A stretch of 64,000 nucleotides of DNA from Robiginitalea sp963709465 (lineage in GTDB: Bacteria > Bacteroidota > Bacteroidia > Flavobacteriales > Flavobacteriaceae). This document shows, piece by piece, positions 33,475 to 42,086 of the stretch. A model generated the notes under the pieces. It ran no database searches. It was not told the DNA's origin and saw only the letters and a list, made by a program, of their open reading frames with translations. A program made the position numbers and the translations under genes. The stretch spans positions 992,001 to 1,056,000 of the forward strand of contig CAVPWF010000002.1 of the NCBI GenBank assembly GCA_963709465.1. Direction: 5' to 3'. How positions within the stretch are numbered: position 1 is the stretch's first letter; each line of letters starts with the position of its first letter.

Positions 33475-34948
33475 GGGACTCCTGATGCCCGTCCTTATGG
33501 GAGCCGGGCTGAATCTCTCATCCCAGGAAACACGGACCTACCGGGAGGAATTTAAAGTAGGGCCGGATGTCATCGTTGAGGTGAGTACCAGCTACGCCGA
33601 TATCGAATTTGAAACCTGGTCTAAAAATGAGGTGGAGGTAGAGGCGATCATTACCCTGGAAGGGGCAACGCCCGAAGAAGCCAATGCCTATTTTGATCGG
33701 CCCGTAGTGGAGATTTTGGGCAATAGTTCCAAAGTGTCAGTTCGTTCGGGAGGACGCGGAAAAGGAAATAGTTGGGTATATGCCCCTTCTGGTATGGAAT
33801 ACGGAGATATGGACTTTCACTTCGAAATGCCCGAACTTCCTGATATGCCTGAAATGCCGGAGATAGCTCCGATGGTCGCGGACATCATAGCCTCTATTCC
33901 CGAATTGGCAGATATGCCACCAGTGCCTCCCATACCCAACACCAATTTTGATTATGAGGCTTACAATAGGGACGGTGAAAAATATATGAAGAAGTGGCAA
34001 AAACAGTTTGAAAAGGAATTTGATAAAGAATACCGGGAGGAGTTTGAAGCGTGGGGCAAGGAGATGGAGGCTCGTGGAAAAGAAATGGAAGTCCGAATAG
34101 AGGCTCGTGAAGCCGCCCGGGAAGCCATGCAGGAGGAGCGAGAGCGCCAACGCGACCAGATGGAGGAGCAACGTGACGAAATGCGTGAACAGCGCGAAGA
34201 AATGCGCGAACAACAGGAGGCTGCACGGGAACAGATGATGGAGGCCCGGGAGCAGGCACGTGCAGCTCAGATGGAGGCTCGTGACGTGTATCGAAATCCT
34301 AAAATCTTCTATGTTCGCGGGGCTTCGGGAAACCAGAAATTCTCGATCAAAAAAACGATTAAAATCAAAATGCCCAAAGGAGCACGCCTTGATATGAATG
34401 TGCGGTACGGGGAGGTGAAATTGGCTGATAATGCCTTGAATACACGGGCAAGCCTGTCTTATTCCAGTTTACTGGCCAATAACATAAATGGAACGGATAC
34501 CAATATCGAAGCGCGGTATTCGCCGGTTACGGTTAAACGGTGGAACAGTGGCAGTTTACAGACCGAGTATTCCGATGGCGTCAGGTTGAGCGAGGTCGAT
34601 CAATTGAATATGGTTTCCCGATCTTCTGTGGTCACTATAGACCGGTTGATCCGGGAGGCTTCCATCGATTCCAAAATGGGGGTTTTGGTCATAGGGTCGG
34701 TTTCAGAGGACTTTAAGGATATGAATGTCTCGGTCGAATACGGGGAGCTTCGCTTCAATCTGCCGCGAAGTGCTTATGATATTGAATTGAGGAACAATCG
34801 CTCGGAAGTCCTGTCTCCAAATTTTATCCGGTGGGATAACCCGAAAGGGGAGGGATCGGTCGTCCGTACAGGCTTCAGCCAGCAAAAAGGCAGTGGCAGA
34901 TCTATTGTCATTAATACGGCGTACAGCGATGTTACCCTGAACGATTAG
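33446..34948 (+). CDS. Secreted beta-rich (DUF4097-like) protein split by a charged helical insertion
   Basis: A 500-residue exported protein translated from within the end of the anti-sigma-like gene (29-base overlap). After a signal (residues 1-27) comes a beta stretch (30-100, 'VEVSTSYADIEFETW', repeated 'Y.E..F' style turns). Next is a Met/Pro/Asp-Glu-rich linker (127-165), then about 105 residues of highly charged helix (175-282) full of Glu, Arg, Gln and Met. A second beta-repeat domain (300-500) has turns such as 'VRYGEVKLADNAL' and 'VEYGELRFNLPRSAYD' typical of DUF4097/adhesin beta-helices. It is likely the target or output of the sigma system; function is unknown. Confidence 0.75.
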   Translation: MKQYIQIAFKGLLMPVLMGAGLNLSSQETRTYREEFKVGPDVIVEVSTSYADIEFETWSKNEVEVEAIITLEGATPEEANAYFDRPVVEILGNSSKVSVRSGGRGKGNSWVYAPSGMEYGDMDFHFEMPELPDMPEMPEIAPMVADIIASIPELADMPPVPPIPNTNFDYEAYNRDGEKYMKKWQKQFEKEFDKEYREEFEAWGKEMEARGKEMEVRIEAREAAREAMQEERERQRDQMEEQRDEMREQREEMREQQEAAREQMMEAREQARAAQMEARDVYRNPKIFYVRGASGNQKFSIKKTIKIKMPKGARLDMNVRYGEVKLADNALNTRASLSYSSLLANNINGTDTNIEARYSPVTVKRWNSGSLQTEYSDGVRLSEVDQLNMVSRSSVVTIDRLIREASIDSKMGVLVIGSVSEDFKDMNVSVEYGELRFNLPRSAYDIELRNNRSEVLSPNFIRWDNPKGEGSVVRTGFSQQKGSGRSIVINTAYSDVTLND

Positions 34949-35011
34949 GCCCGGGGCGGGGTTTTCAAAGAATACTACTTAACCGCCGGGAGGAACCAGG
35001 GGCCCCCGGTT

Positions 35012-35695
35012 TCAGTGTGCATCCTCCTTCAGGAATTCTGAAAAATTGGCTTTAAACCGGTTCAGACGGGGAATGGAAATATTCTGTACATACGGATTGT
35101 CAGGATTGTTTTTTTCGTAATCCTGGTGGTACGCCTCGGCAGGATAAAACTTTGTAAAGGGGGTGATTTCCGTTACTATGGGCTGATCGTAGACCCCGCT
35201 TTCTTCCAAAGCGTCCATATAGGCCCGAATGGTTTGCTGTTCTGCAGAGTTTTTATAAAACGCTATGGAACGATATTGAGGGCCGCGGTCCGGCCCCTGA
35301 CGGTTTAAGGTAGTGGGGTCGTGGGAGCCAAAAAATACCTGCACCAATTGAAAATAACTAATCACCTCGGGATCGTAATACACTTCCACAGCTTCCGCAT
35401 GACCGGTTCGCCCGTAACTCACCTGCTCATAGGTGGGATCGGATTCCGTCCCTCCGGCATATCCTGAGACGACTTCAGCCACACCTTTTACGCTCTCAAA
35501 AATCGCTTCTACACACCAAAAACAACCGCTGGCAAAATATGCTGTTTCATAGGCGGAAAGATCTTGTTCAGCCGGGGCCTTAAGGTTTGCGATTTCAGCA
35601 ACCCCTGAAGGCTCTGACTTTTTACCCTGAGACTGACAGGAGAAAGTGGCGCTAAAGAGTAGGGCGATCCCAAAAATGTAAAAAGCCTTTTTCAT
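35012..35695 (-). CDS. msrA: Peptide-methionine (S)-S-oxide reductase, lipoprotein form
   Basis: Repairs oxidised methionine in exported proteins. A lipoprotein signal 'FGIALLFSATFSCQS' puts it outside the cytoplasm. The MsrA active site 'YFASGCFWCVEAIF' carries the catalytic Cys, and 'VSGYAGGTESDPTYEQVSYGRTGHAEAVEV' (in two parts) and 'HDPTTLNRQGPDRGPQYRS' follow in family order. The mature enzyme is about 205 residues. The ATG at 35695 is chosen because it gives a standard signal; an ATG four codons upstream is also in frame. MsrB is not nearby. Confidence 0.96.
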   Translation of the reverse strand: MKKAFYIFGIALLFSATFSCQSQGKKSEPSGVAEIANLKAPAEQDLSAYETAYFASGCFWCVEAIFESVKGVAEVVSGYAGGTESDPTYEQVSYGRTGHAEAVEVYYDPEVISYFQLVQVFFGSHDPTTLNRQGPDRGPQYRSIAFYKNSAEQQTIRAYMDALEESGVYDQPIVTEITPFTKFYPAEAYHQDYEKNNPDNPYVQNISIPRLNRFKANFSEFLKEDAH

Positions 35696-35809
35696 AGTAT
35701 CTATCATTTGGAAGTTCGAAATTACAAAGGGAAGCGGTATGGGATGTTTTAAAATTTGTTAATTCTGAAAGGTGTTTTTGTATTTTTCCCGCTAATAAAT
35801 GCTTTCATA

Positions 35810-36458
35810 ATGAAATCACATCTGCTTCTCGACCCCAGGTTCTCATTAATCCAGTATCTCCCGGTGGATCTTTCGATAGCCAATGCAGCACTCGGGGATG
35901 CTTTAAGGGATCCCGGAATCCTGTCAGGCGTATCTCGATCGCGTTCTGGAAAAGGATAAAAAGCAAATTGCTTTCGGAGGCTATCTGGAAAGGCGTGGGT
36001 TATACGACGGCTTTGGTCATTTCAATCCGGAGGAATCCGGGAAGCGCGAATACCATCTGGGTCTGGATTTTTGGGCCCCTTCCGATACTTCGGTGCATAC
36101 CCCATGGGAGGGAAGGGTGCATAGCTGGGCCAACCGGACTGCCCCCGGAGATTATGGCCCCGTCCTCATTCTGGAGCACAGCTTTGATGAGAAACCACTT
36201 TATTCCCTCTATGGGCATCTCTCGGCAGGGAGCCTCCGCGGACTGACCGAGGGACAAAAATTTCGAGCCGGTGCAGAGATAGGCCGTCTGGGATCGGCAA
36301 AAGAAAATGGGGGTTATGCCCCTCATTTGCATTTTCAATTAATTCGCGATCTGGAGGGTTTCAGGGGTGATTACCCGGGAGTTTGTGCATTGCAACAACT
36401 CGAATTCTACCGCCAGAATTGCCCTGACCCCATGAAGTATTTGAATTACAACCTGTAG
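35810..36458 (+). pseudogene. M23 family metallopeptidase, broken by a frameshift near its N-terminus
   Basis: Two frames together make one protein. From ATG 35810 the first frame gives 'MKSHLLLDPRFSLIQYLPVD' and continues to 'GDALRDPG' near 35915. A shift by one base to the next frame continues as 'SCQAYLDRVLEKDKKQIAFG', then 'GLDFWAP' and on to the stop at 36458. The catalytic residues of the LytM/M23 fold are all in the second frame: His and Asp in 'YHLGLDFWAP' and His-x-His in 'APHLHFQ'. Such proteins cut peptidoglycan cross-links. A GTG at 36093 could start a shorter product, but it would lack the first metal ligand. The break could be real, programmed or a sequencing error. Confidence 0.8.
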
Positions 36459-36509
36459 AGACCCCGTCGAATTGCACATTTCCCGGACCAGTGGAATGGC
36501 AGGGCCAAA

Positions 36510-36541
36510 CCGATTGACGGTTTTTTCGAGCCGTTAATCGG
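36510..36541. other. Strong stem-loop downstream of the M23 gene
   Basis: An 11-base stem with one mismatch (CCGATTGACGG / CCGTTAATCGG) encloses a 10-base loop beginning with six T. It is not followed by a T tract, so it is not a classic terminator. It could be an mRNA 3' structure or a chance repeat. Confidence 0.45.
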
Positions 36542-36638
36542 GACAGATTCAGCTCACCGATTTAAATGAGATTTTGAACGATTCACATCCGTGCCAACAC
36601 GCGGGCCTCGCGTTGTTATTTTATAAAGCACGCACACT

Positions 36639-36875
36639 TTGAGAACTTTTATTTACATTTTCAGCTTCTTTTTTTTCGTCTCCATGCAGGCACAACAACG
36701 GACGCCACAACTCAAGGTGGAGGTCAAAACCATGGAGTTGGTTCCTGTATGGAAAATTATTGAGAAATCGGATTTGGAATCTTCACAAATGGTTCGCCTG
36801 TATCGGCGGCAAAATACACGGGTAAAAAGAGAATTATCATTTACGACCTATCGCAGTCGTCCGGCAATGGCCTAA
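36639..36875 (+). CDS. Very small secreted basic protein
   Basis: A 78-residue reading frame with a TTG start and a clear signal peptide (TFIYIFSFFFFVSMQAQQ). The mature part is about 60 residues, basic, with 'ELVPVWKIIEKSD' and 'RLYRRQNTRVKREL', and has no Cys. I do not recognise a family. Its stop overlaps the end of the convergent tesA-like gene by four bases. That close packing and the signal peptide support a real gene; the lack of a recognisable family and the rare start argue for caution. Confidence 0.45.
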   Translation: MRTFIYIFSFFFFVSMQAQQRTPQLKVEVKTMELVPVWKIIEKSDLESSQMVRLYRRQNTRVKRELSFTTYRSRPAMA

Positions 36876-37597
36876 GATGCCTTTCGACCCGGGCTCCGGA
36901 CCGCCTGTTGCAGGACAACCCAAACATTTTCAGCCACAATCTTATGCCCGGCTTCTGTCGGGTGAATGCCATCTTCCTGGTTGAGTTCCGGAATTCCACC
37001 TACATTCTGAAGTAGGAAAGGTATCAACAGAACATCTTCGGATTCAGCGAGTTCGGGAAACATGCTACGAAAGTCATCGGTATACTCCGGACCCATATTC
37101 GGGGGCAGCTGCATACCGGCCAGTACGATAACAACCTCGGGGTACTTTGCCCGCACCTGTCCGATCATTGCTATGAGATTTTTTCGGGTCTCCGTAAGTG
37201 GGATTCCCCTGAGGCCGTCATTGGCACCCAGTTCAAGCACAAAGATATCAACAGGCTGATTGAGGACCCATCCCAGACGATTTTTACCACTGGCTGTAGT
37301 TTCCCCGCTCAATCCGGCATTGATCACCTGGTAGGAATATCCAAGGGAATCGAGACGTTGCTGTACGAGGCCCGGGAAGGCCAGGTTGGGATTTAGTCCG
37401 AGCCCTGCCGTGAGTGAGTCCCCAAAAAACAGAATGGTTCCTGCCGGGGTGGATTCCGACACAGCAGACTCCTCAACGGGTGTCGCCGTGGCGTCCTGCG
37501 GTGCATTTGTAGCCGGGCTCTCCCGGCAACCAAAGACACAGATAAGGCAGAAAATATAACTAAACTTTAAGAGTCTGCGGGGTCTGTTCTTCTCCAT
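36872..37597 (-). CDS. Arylesterase / TesA-like SGNH hydrolase lipoprotein
   Basis: A multifunctional lysophospholipase/thioesterase-like enzyme of 241 residues. A lipoprotein signal ends at 'CLICVFGCRES'. The four SGNH blocks are 'LFFGDSLTAGLG' (Ser), 'NAGLSGETTASG' (Gly), 'ELGANDGLRG' (Asn) and 'DGIHPTEAGHK' (Asp-His). It is divergent from an ABC ATPase and FtsX-type permease, the same tesA-ybbA-ybbP arrangement found in E. coli and many other bacteria. The lipoprotein anchor suggests action on lipids in the periplasm. Confidence 0.93.
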   Translation of the reverse strand: MEKNRPRRLLKFSYIFCLICVFGCRESPATNAPQDATATPVEESAVSESTPAGTILFFGDSLTAGLGLNPNLAFPGLVQQRLDSLGYSYQVINAGLSGETTASGKNRLGWVLNQPVDIFVLELGANDGLRGIPLTETRKNLIAMIGQVRAKYPEVVIVLAGMQLPPNMGPEYTDDFRSMFPELAESEDVLLIPFLLQNVGGIPELNQEDGIHPTEAGHKIVAENVWVVLQQAVRSPGRKAS

Positions 37598-37637
37598 TTC
37601 TAGATTGTATTGTGTATTTTTTGCGGTTTGAAACCTG

Positions 37638-38339
37638 ATGAATCAGTCTATGTCAAAGATATTAAACGTTGAGCACCTCGGAAAAAGTTATCTCAGTGGA
37701 GGCAAAACCCTAACTGTTCTGGATGATATCTCATTTTCGGTAGCCTCAGGAACGACGTATGCCATCGTCGGACCTTCAGGGAGTGGCAAGACCACCCTCC
37801 TTGGACTTTGCGCCGGTCTGGACACCCCCGATTCAGGGCTTGTCGAACTGTGCGGGGAGCCCCTCGCCCAACTCGATGAGGACGGCAGGGCTTTACTACG
37901 TAATAAAAAAGTAGGGTTTATTTTTCAGAATTTTCAATTATTGCCTACCCTTTCTGCGCTTGAGAATGTGAGTGTGCCTTTGGAACTCCGGGGGGTAAAG
38001 GGGGCTAATGAGGCGGCGAGATCTCTTTTGGAAAAGGTAGGACTGGGCGACCGCACCCATCACTATCCGAGTCAGCTATCCGGTGGAGAACAGCAACGTG
38101 TGGCATTGGCCCGGGCCTTTGCCAACCGACCGGATATTCTCTTTGCGGATGAGCCTACAGGAAACCTCGATGAAGAAACCGGGGAGCGCGTGGTAGAATT
38201 GCTCTTTAATCTGAATAAGCAAGCGGGGACAACGCTTATTATCGTTACCCACGATCTCAGTCTGGCCCGACGATGCGACGGCTTGATGCAACTTAAGGGC
38301 GGGCGTATCTTTAAAACGGAAAACACCCCTCAACTATGA
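37638..38339 (+). CDS. ABC transporter ATP-binding protein, YbbA-like
   Basis: The ATPase of a MacB/LolCDE-type complex, 233 residues. Walker A 'GPSGSGKTT', Q-loop in 'GFIFQNFQLLP', signature 'LSGGEQQRVALARAF', Walker B 'ILFADEPTGNLDEETG' and H-loop 'IVTHDLSLARR' are all intact. It overlaps the following permease by four bases. An ATG 12 bases inside the frame (MSKILN) is an alternative start. These transporters extract lipids or lipoproteins or drive periplasmic conformational work rather than classical transport. Confidence 0.94.
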   Translation: MNQSMSKILNVEHLGKSYLSGGKTLTVLDDISFSVASGTTYAIVGPSGSGKTTLLGLCAGLDTPDSGLVELCGEPLAQLDEDGRALLRNKKVGFIFQNFQLLPTLSALENVSVPLELRGVKGANEAARSLLEKVGLGDRTHHYPSQLSGGEQQRVALARAFANRPDILFADEPTGNLDEETGERVVELLFNLNKQAGTTLIIVTHDLSLARRCDGLMQLKGGRIFKTENTPQL

Positions 38340-40885
38340 GCACTGTGCAACACACCGCCGGTGCAGGCTGGCTCTTCCGGATGGCCTGGAGAGATGGGCG
38401 CGCAAGTCTGAAGCGCCTGGCTTTGTTTATGAGTGCGATTGTGCTGGGCATTGCTGCTTTGGTCAGTATTCAGAATTTTGGAAAGACACTTGAAGAAACC
38501 ATATCCGGGCAGTCCAGGGAACTTATGGGCGCAGATTTCCTGATCGATAGTGATCATCCCGCCACACCTCGTGTGGTTCAGATCATCGATTCCCTGGGGG
38601 GGGAGCAAAGTAAGGAAGTGAGTTTTGTATCCATGGCGCTTTTCCCCGGCAAAACAGGTAGTAAATTAATCCGGGTGCGGGCCATGGACGGGAGGTATCC
38701 CTTTTATGGCGCTTTAAGCACTCAGCCAACGGCAGCAGCTGAGGTGTATCAGGACGAAATATCGGCTCTCGTTGATGCCACGTTAATGGTTCAATTCGGG
38801 CTTCAACCGGGAGATTCTATTAAAATTGGCAATACAGTCTTTCCCATTGGTGGCAGTCTGATTGAGGCACCGGGCAATACGGTGGTATCGACCTCGGTGG
38901 CCCCGGCTGTCTGGATTCCTTATTCGGCTTTGCAGCAGACCGGGCTCGTCCAAACGGGCAGCCGCCTGACCTACAACTATTACTTTAAAGCCACCCCCCA
39001 AACCGATTTGGAGGTGCTTTATACAGAAATAGATCCTGTTCTGGATGATGAAGGCGCTGATCTGGACCTGCATACCGATACCTCCCAGCGGTTGGGAAGA
39101 AGGTTTGAGAACGTCGGGAAATTTCTCAAATTAGTTGCTTTTATCGCCCTGTTACTCGGATGTTTGGGAATCGCCAGTTCGGTGCATATCTACATGAAAG
39201 AGAAACGCGCTTCGATTGCCATATTAAAGTGTCTGGGTGCTTCCCGCAAACAAACGTTACTGATTTTTCTGATTCAAATTGCCGGAATTGGCCTCCTGGG
39301 CGGAATTCTCGGGGCTGGCCTGGGCTTGTTGCTCCAACAGGTATTCCCTCAATTTGTACAGGATTTCCTTCCCGTTCAATTGGAATGGACTACTCATTGG
39401 GGTCCCGTCTTTCTGGGAGTTGGATTGGGGGTTTTGATGGCCGTGCTCTTCGGTTTGCTTCCCTTGCTCAACAGCTATTTTATCAGTCCATTGTCCGTAC
39501 TGCGTATCAGTGAAGGGGAGACAGAGGGATCAAAACGATTGACGGCTCTGGTCTTTTTGCTGATCGCATTCGGGATCTGGGCAGCCGCCACATTTCTGCT
39601 TGAGAATGCGACGCGGGCGCTCTGGTTTGTCCTGGGTATTGCGGCCACCTTTCTGATTCTTACCGGAATCGCCTGGGCTCTGATGCGATTTGTCCGCCGA
39701 TTTTTCCCGCATAGCTGGGGGTTTGAAGCCCGTCAAAGTTTACTCAATTTATTTCGCCCGAACAACCAGACCCTGGTCCTGATCCTCGCTATTGGCATTG
39801 GTACTTTCCTGATCAGTACACTGTATTTCACCCAGGACATGTTATTGGCCCGGGCGGAAATTGAGGACGATACTCCTGCAGCAAACCTTATTCTTCTCGA
39901 TGTGCAGGCCCGGCAGGAAGCGGAAGTGGAAAATATGATTCGACAGCAGAGACTCTCTGTGCTCGAAAACATCCCTATCGTCACTATGCGCCTCGATCAG
40001 ATCCGAAACCGAAAGGTCGAGGAGATTCGTAAAGACACTACCTCGACAATCAATGGTTGGATCCTCAATCACGAATTCCGTGTCACTTACCGGGATTCCC
40101 TTATTGCTTCAGAACGTCTTTTAGAGGGGGAATGGATTCCTTCGTTTAAGAATAAATCCGGACCCATACCCATCTCTCTTTCGGATAATGTGGCGCGGGA
40201 TGCAGAGTCGTGGGTAGGAGATACACTGGTCTTTAACGTACAGGGAGTGCTTATGGAAACCGTGATTGCAAGCATTCGTGAGGTAGACTGGGGTCGTTTA
40301 CAATTGAACTTTTCAGTAGTCTTTCCGGAAGGAGTCCTGGAAGAAGCGCCCCGGTTTCACGTCCTGACGACATTTGCCGAATCGGAAGAAACATCCGCGA
40401 GATTTCAACAGGACCTGGTTAGTGCCTATCCGAACATTTCTGTACTTGACGTGCGGCAGTTGTTGTCTGCAGTCGGCGATATTCTGCAGAAACTCTCCTG
40501 GGTGATACGCTTTATGGCCTTTTTTAGTATCCTCACGGGCTTTATCGTCTTGCTCGGTGCGGTTCGCACCAGTAAATTCCAGCGAATCCGCGAAAGTGTC
40601 CTGCTGCGGACATTGGGAGCCACGGGGCGCCAGATCCGGAGGATAACCATTCTGGAATATCTGTTTTTAGGGAGCATTGGAAGTCTGATGGGGGTTCTGT
40701 TGGCCCTGTTGGGAACACAACTGCTCGCTTATGGCGTCTTTGAAATTAATTTCACACCGTCCTGGGTTCCTTTCCTCCTTGTATTTCCACTGATTAGCCT
40801 GACCGTTCTGGTTATAGGACTCTTCAACAGCAGGGGGGTCTTAAACAGTCCACCTCTGGAAGTACTTCGGAAAGAAGGGGTATGA
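38336..40885 (+). CDS. ABC transporter permease with two FtsX domains, YbbP-like
   Basis: An 849-residue membrane protein. The N-terminal helix (about residues 28-48, 'LFMSAIVLGIAALVSI') is followed by a periplasmic MacB-type domain (55-255). A three-helix FtsX block (about 258-395) with 'YMKEKRASIAILKCLGASRKQ' comes next, then a pair of central helices (400-450). A second half repeats the scheme, ending in an FtsX block (710-849) with 'FQRIRESVLLRTLGATGRQIRR'. This duplicated plan matches YbbP/LolCE-like permeases. It works with the preceding ATPase. Confidence 0.93.
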   Translation: MSTVQHTAGAGWLFRMAWRDGRASLKRLALFMSAIVLGIAALVSIQNFGKTLEETISGQSRELMGADFLIDSDHPATPRVVQIIDSLGGEQSKEVSFVSMALFPGKTGSKLIRVRAMDGRYPFYGALSTQPTAAAEVYQDEISALVDATLMVQFGLQPGDSIKIGNTVFPIGGSLIEAPGNTVVSTSVAPAVWIPYSALQQTGLVQTGSRLTYNYYFKATPQTDLEVLYTEIDPVLDDEGADLDLHTDTSQRLGRRFENVGKFLKLVAFIALLLGCLGIASSVHIYMKEKRASIAILKCLGASRKQTLLIFLIQIAGIGLLGGILGAGLGLLLQQVFPQFVQDFLPVQLEWTTHWGPVFLGVGLGVLMAVLFGLLPLLNSYFISPLSVLRISEGETEGSKRLTALVFLLIAFGIWAAATFLLENATRALWFVLGIAATFLILTGIAWALMRFVRRFFPHSWGFEARQSLLNLFRPNNQTLVLILAIGIGTFLISTLYFTQDMLLARAEIEDDTPAANLILLDVQARQEAEVENMIRQQRLSVLENIPIVTMRLDQIRNRKVEEIRKDTTSTINGWILNHEFRVTYRDSLIASERLLEGEWIPSFKNKSGPIPISLSDNVARDAESWVGDTLVFNVQGVLMETVIASIREVDWGRLQLNFSVVFPEGVLEEAPRFHVLTTFAESEETSARFQQDLVSAYPNISVLDVRQLLSAVGDILQKLSWVIRFMAFFSILTGFIVLLGAVRTSKFQRIRESVLLRTLGATGRQIRRITILEYLFLGSIGSLMGVLLALLGTQLLAYGVFEINFTPSWVPFLLVFPLISLTVLVIGLFNSRGVLNSPPLEVLRKEGV

Positions 40886-40906
40886 GGGGTCTTCCCCTGG
40901 ATGTGG

Positions 40907-41860
40907 TCAGGGCATTACTATGCGAATCGGATATTTATCGAAAACCGCTGCCTGTTCTGAAGTTGTGAGTTCGGTGAGGTTTTTACCGAGAATAGCCCGG
41001 GAATACAGGTCTCTCACTTCGCTGATAGCCAGTGCAATATGGTCTTTCACTGAAACAAATTGACTATACTTAACATCTGGCTCAATCTCTATGATGTACA
41101 GGGAGCTTTGTTCGAAAGTCCGGGCGTGCCCGGTAACCAGTTTAAACATTTGATCACGGCTGACTAACTGGTCCGATACGATTAACTGATCCCGCTCATT
41201 TATATATACCCGGAAGACATTCGCCCCCCGTGCATCGAGCTGGGCGAGCGGGCCATAGGTGGTAAATCCGGTATCGGGAGTGGTGGTTTGAAAGGCCTGA
41301 CGGTCGATAAGTTCGTAGGTCAGCAGTCGGTAGTAAGGCGAAGCCAGATCCCCAGAAGTCAATAATTCCAGATAAGCCAGGGCTTCCAGAGCGGGATTCA
41401 GGTTTTCATGCAGGAGGGATTCCCTGAGTATCTCAAATTGGATAAGGGTGGAGTCCGAAGGCCTTATATTGCTTTCGGTCAGTATTTTACTGCATTCATA
41501 TAAAGCAATACTATCTTTGTTTAAACTGCGAAATCGAGGGCCGAAATACAGTTCAGGGGGGCGTATGATTCCCTGATCTGATGCAATGCGCTGCAGGAGT
41601 CCCCTGTAGCCTTCTCCATCCGTGTTCTCCAACAGACCTTCGGAAAGTAGTTCATTCTCAAAACGGTTTATCAGACTATCCAGGGCCTGAGGACCGTCTT
41701 CAAAAGTTTGAGCGATACACGAAAAAAGTTGTGATTCCAGCCCTTCAGCCTGTGTAAAGGCCGGGGTGGAAAAAAATAAAAAACCGACACCAAAAAAGAG
41801 GTTCCGCAGTATTTTTCCCCCGAAATTTATCAAAACTGGAAAGGTATTCCTGGATTTCAT
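40907..41860 (-). CDS. Exported protein with a C-terminal ExbD/TolR-like domain
   Basis: A 317-residue protein not matched to a named family. A membrane/signal segment (about residues 19-37) ends at 'PAFTQ'. The middle (40-200) is helical. The last 105 residues follow the ExbD/TolR periplasmic pattern: 'VFRVYINERDQLIVSDQLVSR', a middle strand 'SLYIIEIEPDVKYSQFVSVKD' and a helix 'ISEVRDLYSRAILGKNLTEL', closing with 'DKYPIRIVMP'. In flavobacterial ExbD this segment ends the same way. Canonical ExbD has a short N-terminus and a TM helix; this protein instead has a 170-residue domain in front. No exbB or tonB lies nearby. Confidence 0.7.
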   Translation of the reverse strand: MKSRNTFPVLINFGGKILRNLFFGVGFLFFSTPAFTQAEGLESQLFSCIAQTFEDGPQALDSLINRFENELLSEGLLENTDGEGYRGLLQRIASDQGIIRPPELYFGPRFRSLNKDSIALYECSKILTESNIRPSDSTLIQFEILRESLLHENLNPALEALAYLELLTSGDLASPYYRLLTYELIDRQAFQTTTPDTGFTTYGPLAQLDARGANVFRVYINERDQLIVSDQLVSRDQMFKLVTGHARTFEQSSLYIIEIEPDVKYSQFVSVKDHIALAISEVRDLYSRAILGKNLTELTTSEQAAVFDKYPIRIVMP

Positions 41861-42086
41861 AGCATGGAGAAAGATACGGATTTTTAGGATTTGGATCCCC
41901 GGGAATTTCGATGAAAACCCGCTTCTTTCGTTTCATTACCCGGTACCACAATCCTATGGACTGTCGGGTTGGAAGCTGCCCAAAAAGAGGCCAAACAGGG
42001 GACGGGCAGGTACCTTTCCCGGTCCCGTAGGCAAATAAGTACCCTGCACCGATTTTCGACTGCTCTTTCACAGGCACAGCATCCGC

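Noticed and set aside
34120..34300. Repeated GAGGAGC/GAACAGC-like DNA in the charged-helix part could be a tandem repeat array.
   Set aside because: It is codon-level repetition from a Glu/Arg/Gln/Met-rich helix; spacing is irregular and no clean DNA repeat unit exists.
41861..42086. A minus-strand frame between the ExbD-like gene and the amidohydrolase contains 'YLFAYGT', reminiscent of the gamma-glutamylcyclotransferase opening.
   Set aside because: Only that short string fits; the following residues do not resemble the family and no other motif appears. I treat the 226 bases as plain intergenic sequence.
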